The translations under genes were made by a program, and so were the position numbers. From contig CP137681.1 of assembly GCA_037976565.1 (NCBI GenBank), positions 29,174,627-29,238,626 of the forward strand: 64,000 nucleotides of DNA, written 5' to 3'. This document shows positions 1 through 12,700 of the stretch, piece by piece. Position 1 is the stretch's first letter; every line of letters begins with the position of its first letter. The DNA comes from Mesocentrotus franciscanus. Lineage: Eukaryota; Echinodermata; Echinoidea; Camarodonta; Strongylocentrotidae. The notes below the pieces were generated by a model. The model was not told where the DNA came from. It was given only the letters and a program-made list of their open reading frames with translations, and ran no database searches.

Positions 1-157
1 CTTTTTTCTTTATAGAGTATTGACGCCCTTCTGGCTTTCAGCACACGACACCATGTTTTTGTCTTATGTTTCACATATTACATGTTACACCAATGGAAAA
101 CAAATTTCTGTATTATATATGGACAATAAAATCTTGAATCTTGAATCTTGAATCTTG
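1..157 (+). mobile_element. LINE 3' end with (ATCTTGA)n tail
   Basis: GGACAATAAAATCTTGAATC followed by repeated TTGAATC is the polyadenylation-like end and microsatellite tail of a non-LTR retrotransposon. The coding part would be left of the window. Confidence 0.6.
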
Positions 158-189
158 CATTTTTATGATATTTTATTTCTCCTTGTCCA

Positions 190-432
190 TCTTTGCCCCC
201 TCCCCTTTCTCTCTCTCTCTCTCTCCCTGTCTCTGTCTGTCTGTCTCTGTCTGTCTCTCTCTATCTCTCTCCCCCTCTCTCTCTCTCTCCCTGTCTCTGT
301 CTCTCTCTATCTCTCTCTGTCTCTCTCCCTCTGTCTCTGTCTCTCTATCTCTTTCTCTCCCTCTTTCCCTCTCTCTCCCTCATTCCTCTCTCTCTCTCCC
401 TCCGTCCCTCTCTCTCTCTCTCTCGCTTCCTC
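190..432 (+). repeat. Polypyrimidine (CT/CTGT)n tract
   Basis: About 240 bp of CTCT, CTGT and CCCT repeats. It explains the three overlapping Ser/Leu-rich open frames here, which are not genes. Confidence 0.95.
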
Positions 433-1704
433 TTCCACTCACTCACCTACAATCCTCAAATATTTCTTAAACTCTCATTGTCGTCCTCTCCTTGCCCTTC
501 AACCAATGTCGCCTTGTGTTTTATTGGGGGGCATTCCCGATAAAAACTTTCTTAAAATAGTCTCATACCGGACGTCGGGCCCCACCATGCTAGTCATGGG
601 TACGAGTGCCTGCTAGCCAGGCCGGCTGCTCTACGGTATAAATGTGTGATGTCACCGCTCATTATGAGTCAAACTCTCGCGACTCAACCGGATCTGAATG
701 GAAGGATGATTACAGGGTTAATTAATGAAATCAAAAAGAGGAGAAAAACTGCAGCTGCCCCATACTGGTAACCATTAGCTTGTAAAATACTTCGATGATA
801 TTGAAGGTATACTATATGGACGCACATAGCTAAATAAGTTAGAGTAAGGAAGATGATCCTCTCCCGGCCCATCTCCCCCTGGCTCCCCCTAAACACATAA
901 CCCACCCACGCGCATGACGTATTCTGCTCGAGCCAAAGCCCCAGTGCCAGAATGAGTAACACTAACAGAAGTATGGTATTGAAATAGGTTAAACTTTTAT
1001 TAGTGAAAGGAAAGTTCTTTGTTGTATTACATTTTTTAAAGGTTATACTCGTGACAACATAAACAAAAGAGTTATTGTTTCAAACTTTCAACCAATGTCC
1101 ATTGTATAGTAGCATTTATTTATTTATTTATTTATTTATTTCTGCATGGTTCAACAGTTTACATACATGTAGTATGATCATGACCATCACGGTAGTAAAA
1201 ACTATTGTACTTTTGTCTATTTATCATGTATTTCATCTTTTGCACAAGCTGCACCTTGAGCATTTGATTGTCAAGTGTATTTGGCGCCTTACAAATCTTA
1301 TGTATTATTATTATTATTATTACGATCATTATACATTTGCATTTGTAAATAATACAGAAGCATACAGAGGTATGACAATATAAGTTTAATGCTTGAGAGA
1401 TTGCCACACCTTATCATCTAACGATATATTGTTGAAAGGGGTAGGATATATAAGACACAATGTGTTGGTGGTTGTTGTTTTTTAAGATTGGAAATCAATA
1501 ATAAAACAAAACATCACATTAAATATTTATGAACAAAATAGAAATAAAATTATGTAAATCATTAACGGCTATTAGCAAGCCCATATATTCACAAAGTTCT
1601 ACTAAATTCTTCGCCAATTTAAATGCAAAACGGAAGAAGCTTGTGATGATAACTACCTGTACTTTCTAACCCCCTACTGGAAGGGTGGTTCGGGTTATTC
1701 TATA
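433..1704. other. No gene seen; simple repeats
   Basis: (ATTT)n at about 1110-1141 and (ATT)n at about 1300-1322. The minus-strand frame at 684-962 has no recognisable domain. Confidence 0.45.
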
Positions 1705-2505
1705 AATGGTGAATTGTCGTTTGGTCTACAACCAGTTCGTCTACTACCCAAGTAGTCTATTCCCATATGGTCTACACACAGCCCGTTTACTATCTACACG
1801 GTCTAATAATCATTTCGTCTACCTATCATTTCGTCTAATTAACATTTAGCCTAGGCTTATAGTGATTTGGTCTAATCTCCAATTAGTCTGCTACCCATTA
1901 TATTGTTCGTTTAGTCTAATAACCAGTTAGTCTAATTCCGAGTTTGTCTAATTCCCATTTCGTCTTCCTTCTATAAGGTCTAATAACCATTTGATTATTA
2001 TTATCATTTATGATTTAATGATTACTAGACCTTATTGATGGTAGACAAAATTGGTATTAGACAAACTGGGAATTAGACCGACTGGAAATCAGACTAAAAT
2101 GAACAATAGAACAACTTCCTCTTTTACTTCTTTTCTTAATGTGTTTCTCCTCTCCGTTTTTCTGAGTCCATGTTATCTTCTGTTTTCTTCTTTTTGCTGC
2201 CCAAGCAATATTACCATTAACTATATATATTTCAATATTGACAAATCAATTATAACTGTATTTTATGTTTGAAATATGTAATGAGTCTACATGACCAATT
2301 CAGGCATTGGGCTGCGACACATGTTTTTTAATAAACCTTGAATTGAAATGGGAAGTAGACTTATTGGAGACCAAATGGAAATTAGACCAAATGACTATTA
2401 GCCTAAATGATCATAAGACAAAATGATAAGTAGACGAAATGATTTTTTGACCATGTGGATAGTAGACGGGCTGGGTGAAGACCAAACGGCTATAAACCAT
2501 TCTCA
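1705..2505. mobile_element. Foldback element with GTCTAAT sub-repeats
   Basis: Both arms consist of degenerate 10-16-bp repeats of the form CATTTCGTCTA / GTCTAAT. The outer parts are inverted copies: CGTTTGGTCTAC, GCCCGTTTACTATC and CATTTCGTCTA at the left, GACCAAACG, GATAGTAGACGGGC and TAGACGAAATGA at the right. Between them (about 2060-2340) is a LINE-like 3' end (TTTTTAATAAACCTTGAATTG). The design recalls sea urchin foldback (TU-type) elements as I remember them. Confidence 0.75.
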
Positions 2506-3823
2506 TAGTTTGAAAACTCAAACTTGCACTTTCATAAACAAAAAATCATGCAAAGTTAACCGCATGAAATAATTATTAGATATGTTAGCCATGTCTCTTA
2601 GACACGGTTTTAAATCAGGCAGTATCATCATGCTAGCTAGTTTTCATTTGCAATTACATGATTCAATATGACATATATCTCGTATATACCAGTTTTGGAA
2701 ACGCCCCCCTCTCAAAAAATGAAATTGAAGCTCTTATTACCAATCATGTGAAAGAATATGTTTTTGACTAATAAGTGATGAAATTTTGCCGGGAAACCGC
2801 CTACTAATTGATATAGGCTATTTGGTAAATTATCATATCGATCCGGCCTGGATAGATATCGCGTAGTGTCACTAGTCCCATATACATCTTTCTGTGTATA
2901 CAGTGCTTGTAACTTTACCAAGACTGGGCCAAATTCCTTATCATTTTGATGATTCCAGAACCTTGCAGTACACACCAATACTTATATGCTAGATGATCAA
3001 CCTTTTCTGATCGATTCCACAACGTTTCTTTCACAATGCAATCGCATGACCAGAACACAACTTTATCTTTAACTTCGTGTTCTTTGAAATCAAACACCTA
3101 ATCGTTAAATGAAATATTACATACTTCATGTGGTCCACTTTTTTGAAATCTTCATGGTTTATGATCGTCATAAGGATAATACATTTCCTTCGTAAATGGA
3201 GCACAAATATTTCTTAATTGTAAAGTACCAACTTGCAATTGTTCTCTGATGATATGAGTTGGAATTCAAAATATGTAGGCTTTATAAAACAGACGAGTTT
3301 GTAAATGGATGGTCTTTATTCAGGGTAACTGAAACTGTATGCTCCCCCAAAACGCTTTTGGTAAATTTGAATGGAAACACAGTAAAAGTATTCACAGAAC
3401 ATGTAGAAAGTGCTCCAATACGATTATATATCGGTATACACACATTTTTGTTTAAATGCCTCACTGCTCGCCCTAGACTCACGATTACAAATCGAGTGTT
3501 TGGACTGGAACCACAGAACTGTAAAATACGACTGGAACTGTATCGAGAGTCAACGTGTAATGGCGCCATCTCTAGATGATGAAATACTACAGCGGTTGAA
3601 ACAAATTATCTATGAATGAAAATAGTAGAGTTCAGTGATCTTTAGTCATGATCCAAAACAGTTTTGAAAATCGTTGCTATTTTACAAGAAAGCTTAGCAA
3701 GATAAACGATCTTGCCAGGTATATGTGCTATATAATTATTATATGGGTGGTATAAACAAAGTCAGGCAATCGGTTTTGTATCGCGGATATTGATGGATAA
3801 TATACAAATATACACTGTCTTGA
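2506..3823. other. No gene seen
   Basis: Several overlapping short open frames occur on both strands near 3259-3619 but have no recognisable domain, splice support or codon pattern. Confidence 0.4.
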
Positions 3824-3908
3824 GAGGTTCTGGTCAAAACTATGGGCAAAAGGTGACTTCAATAGTACCATTGGAGTCACCTAGGCTCATAGTTTTAACC
3901 AGTACCTC
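3824..3908. other. Imperfect hairpin
   Basis: GAGGTTCTGGTCAAAACTAT and AGGTGACTTCAA pair with TTGGAGTCACCT and ATAGTTTTAACCAGTACCTC around TAGTACCA. It lies about 90 bp from a second hairpin. Confidence 0.75.
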
Positions 3909-4000
3909 GAAAAGAAGGCATGGTAAATCTGTTTCATATCCTGCATCAAAAAATGATTTTAAAAAATATTATAGATATGACTGCTATGAGAGGGATAGTT

Positions 4001-4097
4001 GTTTTTATAGGCTTAAGGGGACGTTACATCCTGTTATCACCCCGAGGCGTGCCGAGGGGTGATGGCAGGATGTTACGTCCTTGAGAGCCTATAAAAA
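4001..4097. other. Long imperfect hairpin
   Basis: Arms of about 42 nt: TTTTTATAGGCTTAAGGG and ACGTTACATCCTG pair with CAGGATGTTACGTCC and GAGAGCCTATAAAAA, with few mismatches, around a 13-nt loop. It could be a foldback element core or a hairpin RNA source; expression is unknown. Confidence 0.75.
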
Positions 4098-4380
4098 CAA
4101 ATATGCCTCGAATATTAAAGCAGTCATTATATCTTTTATATACCGAATTGACACAAAAATCTACCAAGAATTCTTACCTTATCCTTTTCTCGAGTTAAGA
4201 TTGCTTAAAACATCACAGAAAATCTGAGGCATTGTATGTTAATCTTCGCTGGAAAGATGAATGAATCTTACAATCATTTGGGAATCGCAGACAAAAAGCA
4301 CTGCATGGTATCCGCGCTCGCACAAAGAAAATGTTAACACGTAAACCAATGGGGATCGCAGCATGAGGGCATTTAAAAAA

Positions 4381-4495
4381 AGACTATATTGACCGGTAGG
4401 TGGGTATGAGGGTACTTCTAAACAGACTATTGACTGGTAGGCGGGTATGAGGGCACTTCTAAAAAGACTATTGACTGGTAGGCGGGCATGGCTAA
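4381..4495 (+). repeat. ~55-bp tandem repeat, two to three copies
   Basis: Copies of AGACTATTGACTGGTAGGCG followed by GGTATGAGGGCACTTCTAAA; the first copy is diverged and the last cut short. Confidence 0.85.
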
Positions 4496-5037
4496 AATCA
4501 CGACTCCACTTTCGACCAATCAGATGGCTAGATTTCTAAAGTGAGGTATATAAATATATATATTAAAGTTTTAAAAATATATTAAATTTTCCTTTTTTTT
4601 TAAATTAAAATATTAAAATTTATTTACAAATAATTGTCGTTTGTTTTCCAACTCTCAAATGGTACTCCTAAATAGTACTTCTACTTCCAAAAAGTACTCC
4701 CAAATAGCAACCTTGAAATGGTTGAAATATTTCTGGTCACATGAAGAGCTCTCAACCTATCAACAAGGGAAACGCTCTCGGCGGTCTCGCCTGCATTACG
4801 CAATTCGATATGATGAAAAATTGAGGTAGGGACATTATTTATAGGCAGGGTGGCCCATTAGCAGGCCCCCCAAAATGAAATCCTCTGAATGTAATCAGCA
4901 TTTTGAAGTGAATATTGACTAAAAATCAGAAGAAGAATTATTTACTATTGTTTGTACCAAGATTGATAACTTTCGTAAAATATGAACAAATAACAAAAAT
5001 TGATTTATTAATTCTCATATTAAATTGTTAAAAATAT

Positions 5038-5625
5038 AATCCAAGTCTATGACCTTGACCTTGACTTTGTGACCTGGAAGTTGTGTCATATGATTTGTGA
5101 TACTTGATAACCCTTAGGTACAAGTGTCATGGAATTTGAACAAACACTTTTAAAATTATGCTAAAAATTCAAAATCTTGATGTTGATGCCACAACATAGT
5201 CTAAGTTTGCAGACCTGACACAACATTTGACCTTGACTTTGTCACCTAAAAGACTAATCACATGATTGGTGATACTTGATAACCCTTATGTTCAAGTTTC
5301 ATGGAATAGGAATGTATACTTTCAAAATTACGATAAAAGTTAAAAATCTTAACCTGATGCCACAACATCGTCTAAGTTTGATGACCGGAAATGACCTTTG
5401 ACCTTGACTTAGTGACCTGAAATTCTACTCACATGATTGGGGATACTTGATAACCCTTTAGTCTAAGTTTCATTGAATAATAATACTTTTAAAATTATAC
5501 TAAAAATTCAAAAACTTAACCTTGGTTAAGTTTTTGATGTTGACGCCGTCGCCGTCGCCGTCGCCGCCGTCACCGGAAAAGCGGCGCCTATGTCTCGCTT
5601 TTTGCTACGCAGGCGAGACAAAAAC
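5038..5625 (+). repeat. GACCTTGAC tandem block, ~185-bp units, with GC cap
   Basis: Three diverged copies with ACCTTGACTTTGTGACCT, TGATACTTGATAACCCTTA, AAGTTTCATGGAAT and GATGCCACAACAT(A/C)GTC. The block ends in GCCGTC repeats and a stem-loop (TGTCTCGC...GCGAGACA at about 5590-5622). It has the same design as the blocks at 47.2 and 60.5 kb. Confidence 0.85.
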
Positions 5626-5875
5626 CAATACATTTTTGATGCAGGATATAATAAATGATAAAAGTGGCTTAATAGTGCCTATAGGTCGGTCAAGCATGAC
5701 GCTCCTGGCGCTTATACACAAATAAAATAAAATAAAATGATATAATGAGACAACTTTTAGCTTTTTCCAACAGGAAACATTAAATTGAATGTAACCATTG
5801 AAATAGTTTTCTAAATAAAATAAATGAAGATGGGTAGGGCCTACCGGACGATTCAAATTTCAGCAAATAATGCCC

Positions 5876-5950
5876 CCTCTCTCTCTCTCTCTTTCCCTCT
5901 CTCACTCCCTCCCTAGACCCCCCTCTCTCTCTCTCTCTCTCTCTCTCATC
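5876..5950 (+). repeat. (CT)n tract
   Basis: Simple CTCTCT repeats with short interruptions. Confidence 0.9.
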
Positions 5951-5984
5951 GCCTTCTCATGTCTCTCCTAGATTTCACATCGGA

Positions 5985-6300
5985 CAAAGATTCAGATTCA
6001 GATTCGGATTCACATTAATTTTATTGGTCCATTTGGAAATTCGGTTTGTCGGCATTACATAAAGCACATGATCAATATACAATAGAAAATAATATACACA
6101 AATAGATCATACACAGTAGCAAATTTACAATGACGTAGTCAGATGGAAACACGGATATATATTGTTTTTACATAGTGGAATAATATAAGAAAATAAATGT
6201 ATTTACAACAAAATTGAAAATGTACGATTGCGTAGAGACCAGAGATACAGAAGATATATTTAAATCTTCCTTTTTATTCAATTTAGAATCATGACTGATT
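5985..6300 (-). mobile_element. LINE 3' end with (GAATCT)n tail
   Basis: On the minus strand GACCAATAAAATTAATG leads to GAATCCGAATCTGAATCTGA, a polyadenylation-like word followed by a short microsatellite tail. The body is only a non-coding 3' UTR-like remnant. Confidence 0.55.
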
Positions 6301-6730
6301 ATGACATGCACATCAAAAGGCCATTTCTGTTATGTACACCAAATGTATGCATATGCCTTTCATTCACCTGTTAGAAATATATATATATATCTGAATAGTC
6401 AGAGTTCAAATAGCATACATTAGTTATTGCTAGGTAGGACAAACATTACTGCTTGCCCTACCTAACAACACGTAATGTATGCAATTTATAGTCTGTAAAT
6501 TGAAATGCAATTTGTAACGAGGCACTTCAGTATAATTTGGTTACATTACAGAAATTGCCTATTATGACGTATACCATATGGGTGCAGTAGATGTATACTG
6601 CCAACCCACAGCTATAAAAAACAGTTACATTTATTAGAGTTACTATCAACCATTTTGACATTTTCATGAAAGCCTTGAAGCCTTAATCATTAATTTTTCT
6701 GAGAATGGAGGAATACATGTGCTAGAATTT

Positions 6731-6830
6731 ATAATTCAATTCAATTCAATTTATTTCCACTTTAAATACAATTTACAAATCAATAACAAATACATAAGAA
6801 TAATAGTGGCAGGATCATGAAAAGCAATAA
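6731..6830 (-). mobile_element. LINE 3' end with (AATTG)n tail
   Basis: On the minus strand GTATTTAAAGTGGAAATAAA runs into repeated TTGAA/AATTG, the form of a truncated non-LTR retrotransposon 3' end. How far the fragment extends to the right is unclear. Confidence 0.5.
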
Positions 6831-6999
6831 TTGGCTTATTAAAAATGATCCCTTGACAAGTATACACGTAACATATTATACATTGTAAGAAAATGTAAGT
6901 AACAACTTATATCTGATTAAATATCAGAGGAAATTATTATATTACATCTTGCATAGATTACAATACATACATAATATATCTATACATAGTATGTATATG

Positions 7000-9236
7000 A
7001 ACTGAAAAATTTCCAGAATTTCCCTGAGTGAAGTTATATTTTACTGAGGCCATAGGCTGAGGTTGAAATAATAGGGGAATTCTGAATTTGGACATGAATA
7101 CATGTTACACTGAACAATGAAATGCATGCAATATTTGTTATGACATGTGTATAAAATTGTGGGTATTTGCAAACCTTTGTAGTCAGGCCCTCTTGATTAC
7201 TTGAAGGTTGCCTTTGAGTCAGATGCGTGCAGTTAAGAGAATGCAAACAATGGGTACGCGTAGAGAACTAGAAGAGATGTGCGCAGTCTAATTCACTTTT
7301 GCATGCGTTATTGCAAGGTTGTGCAAATATAACAAATATTGGGTGTCACGTGACACCGTTTCAGCTAATAGGATACTAACTAACAAATACACCATCATCA
7401 AACTACAACTTGCACATTTTTTTGTCTCCTTTGTACATCAAAGTATTGAAAAATCTAAGGCACTGCAAACTTTATTTCAGTTATTCATGATCATCCAATA
7501 TGCATAGAAAGACCTGTTTAGTACATCCTTTTGCATGACATAATTCAGAATAAACTCACAGATCAGAGCAATTCGCAATGTCTATTATGAAAATCAGAGT
7601 GGATTATAAAAATGACATCACTTAATCAGAATAGGATGGTGATCAAAAGAAAAGGCAAGGTAACAGAATGCTCATAAGAGTAGTATTTACGTTTGTATCT
7701 TATAATTAAGCCAATCAGGAATGCAAACTTACAAAAATATAAAACGTATTTACAAGGCAAGTATAGAAAACATATACCGGTACAAGTTCAAAATATACAT
7801 GTATCATACCATTGCATAATCATAATTATAATGATGCAAAAAAAAAAAAACCTGGAATATGTATCATCAACATTATTGAAATCCAGTACTGAATACAACT
7901 ACAATTAACATGTATTGTACAATTATAGTAGCATATTTACATGTACACTGGAATGATGTAAAGAAAATCCTGAAAAATATGCCCTCAAATGGATTTATTA
8001 TGTATTACTGGTGGATGTAGTTAATCATGTACAAACAATAATCCATGTCAAATTAAATGTTACAATGATAACTCAGGCCTATGACACACTCTTACCAGAC
8101 AAAGCTACTTCTCATGTATACTGAGTTCTATCAAGTTTGCTGACATGAGAACTAGAGCAATATGGCTCATAACATCTGGGTCATTTCTGGTAACAAATTC
8201 ACAAATTATTTTAGATTCTACTTAGTTATATTTCTATTTAGCATTTGCGATGACATTGACATATACAGTGACATTTTGATTAGATAATTTGAAATATTAC
8301 ATTCTTCAACTCATAACTCACTTTGTGAAAGTTCGGTGGTATTTCATACATTGCATACAAATCACCTAAAACAAAATGGTAAAAGTCTACAATACACATA
8401 TACTTGGTAAATGCACTGCATTAGCTGTCGAATGCACTAACATCCTTGACAAAGCATTAATCCACATTTGCCACTTTTCACCCGGGCATAAATGGGCACC
8501 TGATATGCCAAAGCGCTACATACGTGTATTTGGCTACCACCTAGGACCAGGCTAATAACGTTTGAGCGCCAGGAGTGTCATGATATGATCGATGGCGTGT
8601 GCACCATATCAGAAGCAACCGTTATTATCATTATAACTACTAGTCCCTGGTGTTGTCACCTTCTATACACAGACATACTGAATGATGATAGCCGAGTAAA
8701 AAATGACCCCTATGTAGAGTATTTTCAACAACAAAATCCACACAACATGACCCCTTTCTGCATAAAACAGGTACACAATGGGCTCTCGATACTACTCTTG
8801 TTTTGGGATTTATTGAGTACACATTCACAAAATGTATCCTATTATTGCATCACTTTCTACATACTCCTTTCACATGTTTTTGAACATTGTGACAATATTA
8901 TGATCTCTTTCTCGTAAATTTATACTCCAGATAGTGGACTGTAAAATTTAACACCAGATAGTGGACTGTACTTATCAAGGTGAAAAAGAAGAAAACAGCA
9001 TTTTTACAAATATTCAAACATTTGCAAACATTGCCAAACATTGCCAAAAATTACCCCCTTTTACCCCAAATTTCTTGCTATCAGTCCAGGGCTCAAAGCC
9101 AACAGGCTAGCCGGAACACATGGACGCCCAAAATCTAGGTCTGGACCCCCACGAATTTGTATGTAAACAGTATGTATACAGACTGTAAAAAGTTAAATCT
9201 GGACCTCTTTTCCACAAAAATAAGTTAGTGTGGAGC
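7000..9236. other. No gene seen; NLR 3' flank
   Basis: AT-rich sequence with only short unsupported frames. A minus-strand AATAAA at 8814-8809 is about 940 bp past the NLR stop and could be its polyadenylation signal, but nothing else supports that choice. Confidence 0.35.
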
Positions 9237-9242
9237 CCTGTA

Positions 9243-9557
9243 CAGAGATGCCAACCTTCGTCAACAAAAAAAAAGTATTCTTAAACAGAAAAAACAGTAT
9301 TTTTTGACCAAAAAAAAGTATTTTTGAAAAAACCCTAAAATATCGCCCAATCAAGCAGCTTCAAATAAATAGGCAACGGCGGTACCACTTATACGTACCC
9401 GGATCGGAGCGCGACGTGCATACAGTACACGTGGGTTGTTCGCAACGAGCGCAGTTTGGGCCCCGTATCACCGTACTGCATGCATCGTTTGAAGACATAG
9501 ATGCATAATACACACACAACACAAAGCCCATGATCGGAAATGAAGAAAATGTCAATA

Positions 9558-9589
<32 letters not shown>

Positions 9590-9677
9590 CGTATCAAAAC
9601 ATATAAAAAACGTACTGCCGTATTCATAGCCAAAAAACAGGACAAATACGGCAAAAACGGAATAGTTGGCATCTCTG
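9243..9677. mobile_element. hAT-like MITE just downstream of the NLR stop
   Basis: The ends are inverted: CAGAGATGCCAAC at the left and GTTGGCATCTCTG at the right, flanked on both sides by CCTGTA (9237-9242 and 9678-9683). The inside has repeated AAAAAAAGTATTTTTG words and a long A run (9566-9589). It starts 78 bp beyond the stop codon, so it may lie in the 3' UTR of the NLR transcript. Confidence 0.75.
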
Positions 9678-9754
9678 CCTGTACCATACATACACAAAGT
9701 CAAGATGAAGTGCTACCAGTGGGACACTGTCTTACTCTACCAATACCATAGCAA

Positions 9755-12700
9755 CTAGTCTTCATACTTTGATTGCTTCTCTGGAATTTCAGGATCATCC
9801 TGTGGAACTCTTGACTGAGTACAAGTAGCTTGCCTCTTGTAAGGCCTGCTCTGACTACTGCTACCTTCTCTGTGTGTCTGAGAGAATTGAAATACAGTAT
9901 CTGATGTATTGCCAACAGGCTGTTGAGGGTGTTCTGATGGTGGTAATGTCATTCTGGGCTGCTGTTGAGGGTGGTCTGATGATGGTAATGTGCTTCTGGG
10001 AGAGTGTACATAACCCATGGGTTGCTGTTGAGGATGGTCTGATGGTGGTAATGTGCTTCTGGGAGAGTGTACATAACCCATGGGTAATTGCTGTTGAGGG
10101 TGGTCTGATGGTGGTAACGTCCTTCCGGGAGAGTGTACATCACCCATGGGTAATTGCTGTTGAGGGTGGTCTGATGGTGGTAACGTGCTTCTGAGAGAGT
10201 GTACATCACCCATGGGTTGCTGTTGAGGGTGGTCTGATGGTGGTAATGTCCCTCTTGGAGAGTGTACATCACCCATGGGTTGCTGTTGAGGGTGGTCTGA
10301 TGATGGTAATGTGCTTCTGGGAGAGTGTACATAACCCATGGGTTGCTGTTGAGGATGGTCTGATGGTGGTAATGTGCTTCTGGGAGAGTGTACATCACCC
10401 ATGGGTTGCTGTTGAGGGTGGTCTGATGGTGGTAATGTCCCTCTTGGAGAGTGTACATAACCCATGGGTAATTGCTGTTGAGGGTGGTCTGATGGTGGTA
10501 ATGTGCTTCGGAGAGAGTGTACATAACCCATGGGTAATTGCTGTTGAGGGTGGTCTGATGGTGGTAATGTGCTTCTGAGAGAGTGTACATAACCCATGGG
10601 TAAATGCTGTTGAGGGTGGTCTGATGGTGGTAATGTCCCTCTTGGAGAGTGTACATCACTCATGGGTAATTGCTGGTGAGGGTGGTCTGATGGTGGTAAT
10701 GTGCTTCTGAGAGAGTGTACATAACCCATGGGTAATTGCTGTTGAGGGTGGTCTGATGGTGGTAATGTCCCTCTTGGATAGTGTACATCACCCATGGGTT
10801 GCTGTTGAGGGTGGTCTGATGATGGTAATGTGCTTCTGGGAGAGTGTACATAACCCATGGCTTGCTGTTGAGGGTGGTCTGATGGTGGTAATGTGCTTCT
10901 GGGAGAGTGTACATAACCCATGGGTAATTGCTGTTGAGGGTGGTCTGATGGTGGTAATGTGCTTCTGGGAGAGTGTACATAACCCATGGGTAATTGCAGT
11001 TGAGGGTGGTCTGATGGTGGTAATGTCCTTCTGAGCTGCTGTTGAGGGTGGTCTGATGATGGTAATGTGCTTCTGGGAGAGTGTACATAACCCATGGGGT
11101 GCTGTTGAGGATGGTCTGATTGTGGTAATGTGCTTCTGGGAGAGTGTACATAACCCATGGGTAATTGCTGTTGAGGGTGGTCTGATGGTGGTAACGTCCT
11201 TCTGGGAGAGTGTACATCACCCATGGGTAATTGCTGTTGAGGGTGGTCTGATGGTGGTAACGTCCTTCTGGGAGAGTGTACATCACCCATGGGTAATTGC
11301 TGTTGAGGGTGGTCTGATGGTGGTAACATGCTTCTGAGAGAGTGTACATCACCCATGGGTTGCTGTTGAGGGTGGTCTGATGATGGTAATGTCCCTCTTG
11401 GAGAGTGTACATAACCCATGGGTAATTGCTGTTGAGGGTTGTCTGATGGTGGTAATGTGCTTCTGGGAGAGTGTACATCACCCATGGGTAATTGCTGTTG
11501 AGGGTGGTCTGATGGTGGTAATGTGCTTCTGGGAGAGTGTACATCACCCATGGGTAATTGCTGTTGAGGGTGGTCTGATGGTGGTAATGTCATTCTGGGA
11601 GAGTGTACATCACCCATGGGTAATTGCTGTTGAGGGTGGTCTGATGATGGTAATGTGCTTCTGGGAGAGTGTACATAACCCATGGATTGCTGTTGATGGT
11701 GGTCTGATGGTGGTAATGTGCTTCTGGGAGAGTGTACATAACCCATGGGTGATTGCTGTTGAGGGTGGTCTGATGGTGGTAATGTCCTTCTGGGAGAGTG
11801 TACATCACCCATGGGTAATTGCTGTTGAGGGTGGTCTGATGGTGGTAATATGCTTCTGAGAGAGTGTACATAACCCATGGGTAATTGCTGTTGAGGGTGG
11901 TCTGATGGTGGTAATGTCCTTCTGGGAGAGTGTACATAACCCATGGGTAATTGCTGTTGAGGGTGGTCTGATGGTGGTAACGTGCTTCTGAGAGAGTGTA
12001 CATCACCCATGGGTTGCTGTTGAGGGTGGTCTGATGGTGGTAACGTGCTTCTGAGAGAGCGTACATAACCCATGGGTAATTGCTGTTGAGGGTGGTCTGA
12101 TGATGGTAATGTCCCTCTTGGAGAGTGTACATCACCCATGGGTCGCTGTTGAGGGTGGTCTGATGATGGTAATGTGCTTCTGGGAGAGTGTACATAACCC
12201 ATGGGTTGCTGTTGAGGATGGTCTGATGGTGGTAATGTGCTTCTGGGAGAGTGTACATAACCCATGGGTAATTGCTGTTGAGGGTGGTCTGATGGTGGTA
12301 ACGTCCTTCTGGGAGAGTGTACATCACCCATGGGTAATTGCTGTTGAGGGTGGTCTGATGGTGGTAACGTCCTTCTGGGAGAGTGTACATCACCCATGGG
12401 TAATTGCTGTTGAGGGTGGTCTGATGGTGGTAACATGCTTCTGAGAGAGTGTACATCACCCATGGGTTGCTGTTGAGGGTGGTCTGATGATGGTAATGTC
12501 CCTCTTGGAGAGTGTACATAACCCATGGGTAATTGCTGTTGAGGGTTGTCTGATGGTGGTAATGTGCTTCTGGGAGAGTGTACATCACCCATGGGTAATT
12601 GCTGTTGAGGGTGGTCTGATGGTGGTAATGTGCTTCTGGGAGAGTGTACATCACCCATGGGTAATTGCTGTTGAGGGTGGTCTGATGGTGGTAATGTCCT

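Noticed and set aside
141..616. Three overlapping open frames rich in Ser and Leu
   Set aside because: They are translations of a (CT)n tract and have no coding signal.
1114..1141. Possible regulatory (ATTT)n element
   Set aside because: A simple microsatellite with no nearby gene.
3259..3619. Overlapping plus- and minus-strand frames of about 100 codons
   Set aside because: No domain, splice site or codon bias that I can see; length is within chance for this base composition.
5522..5725. Open frame with SPSPSPP
   Set aside because: It comes from the GCCGTC repeat at the end of a tandem block.
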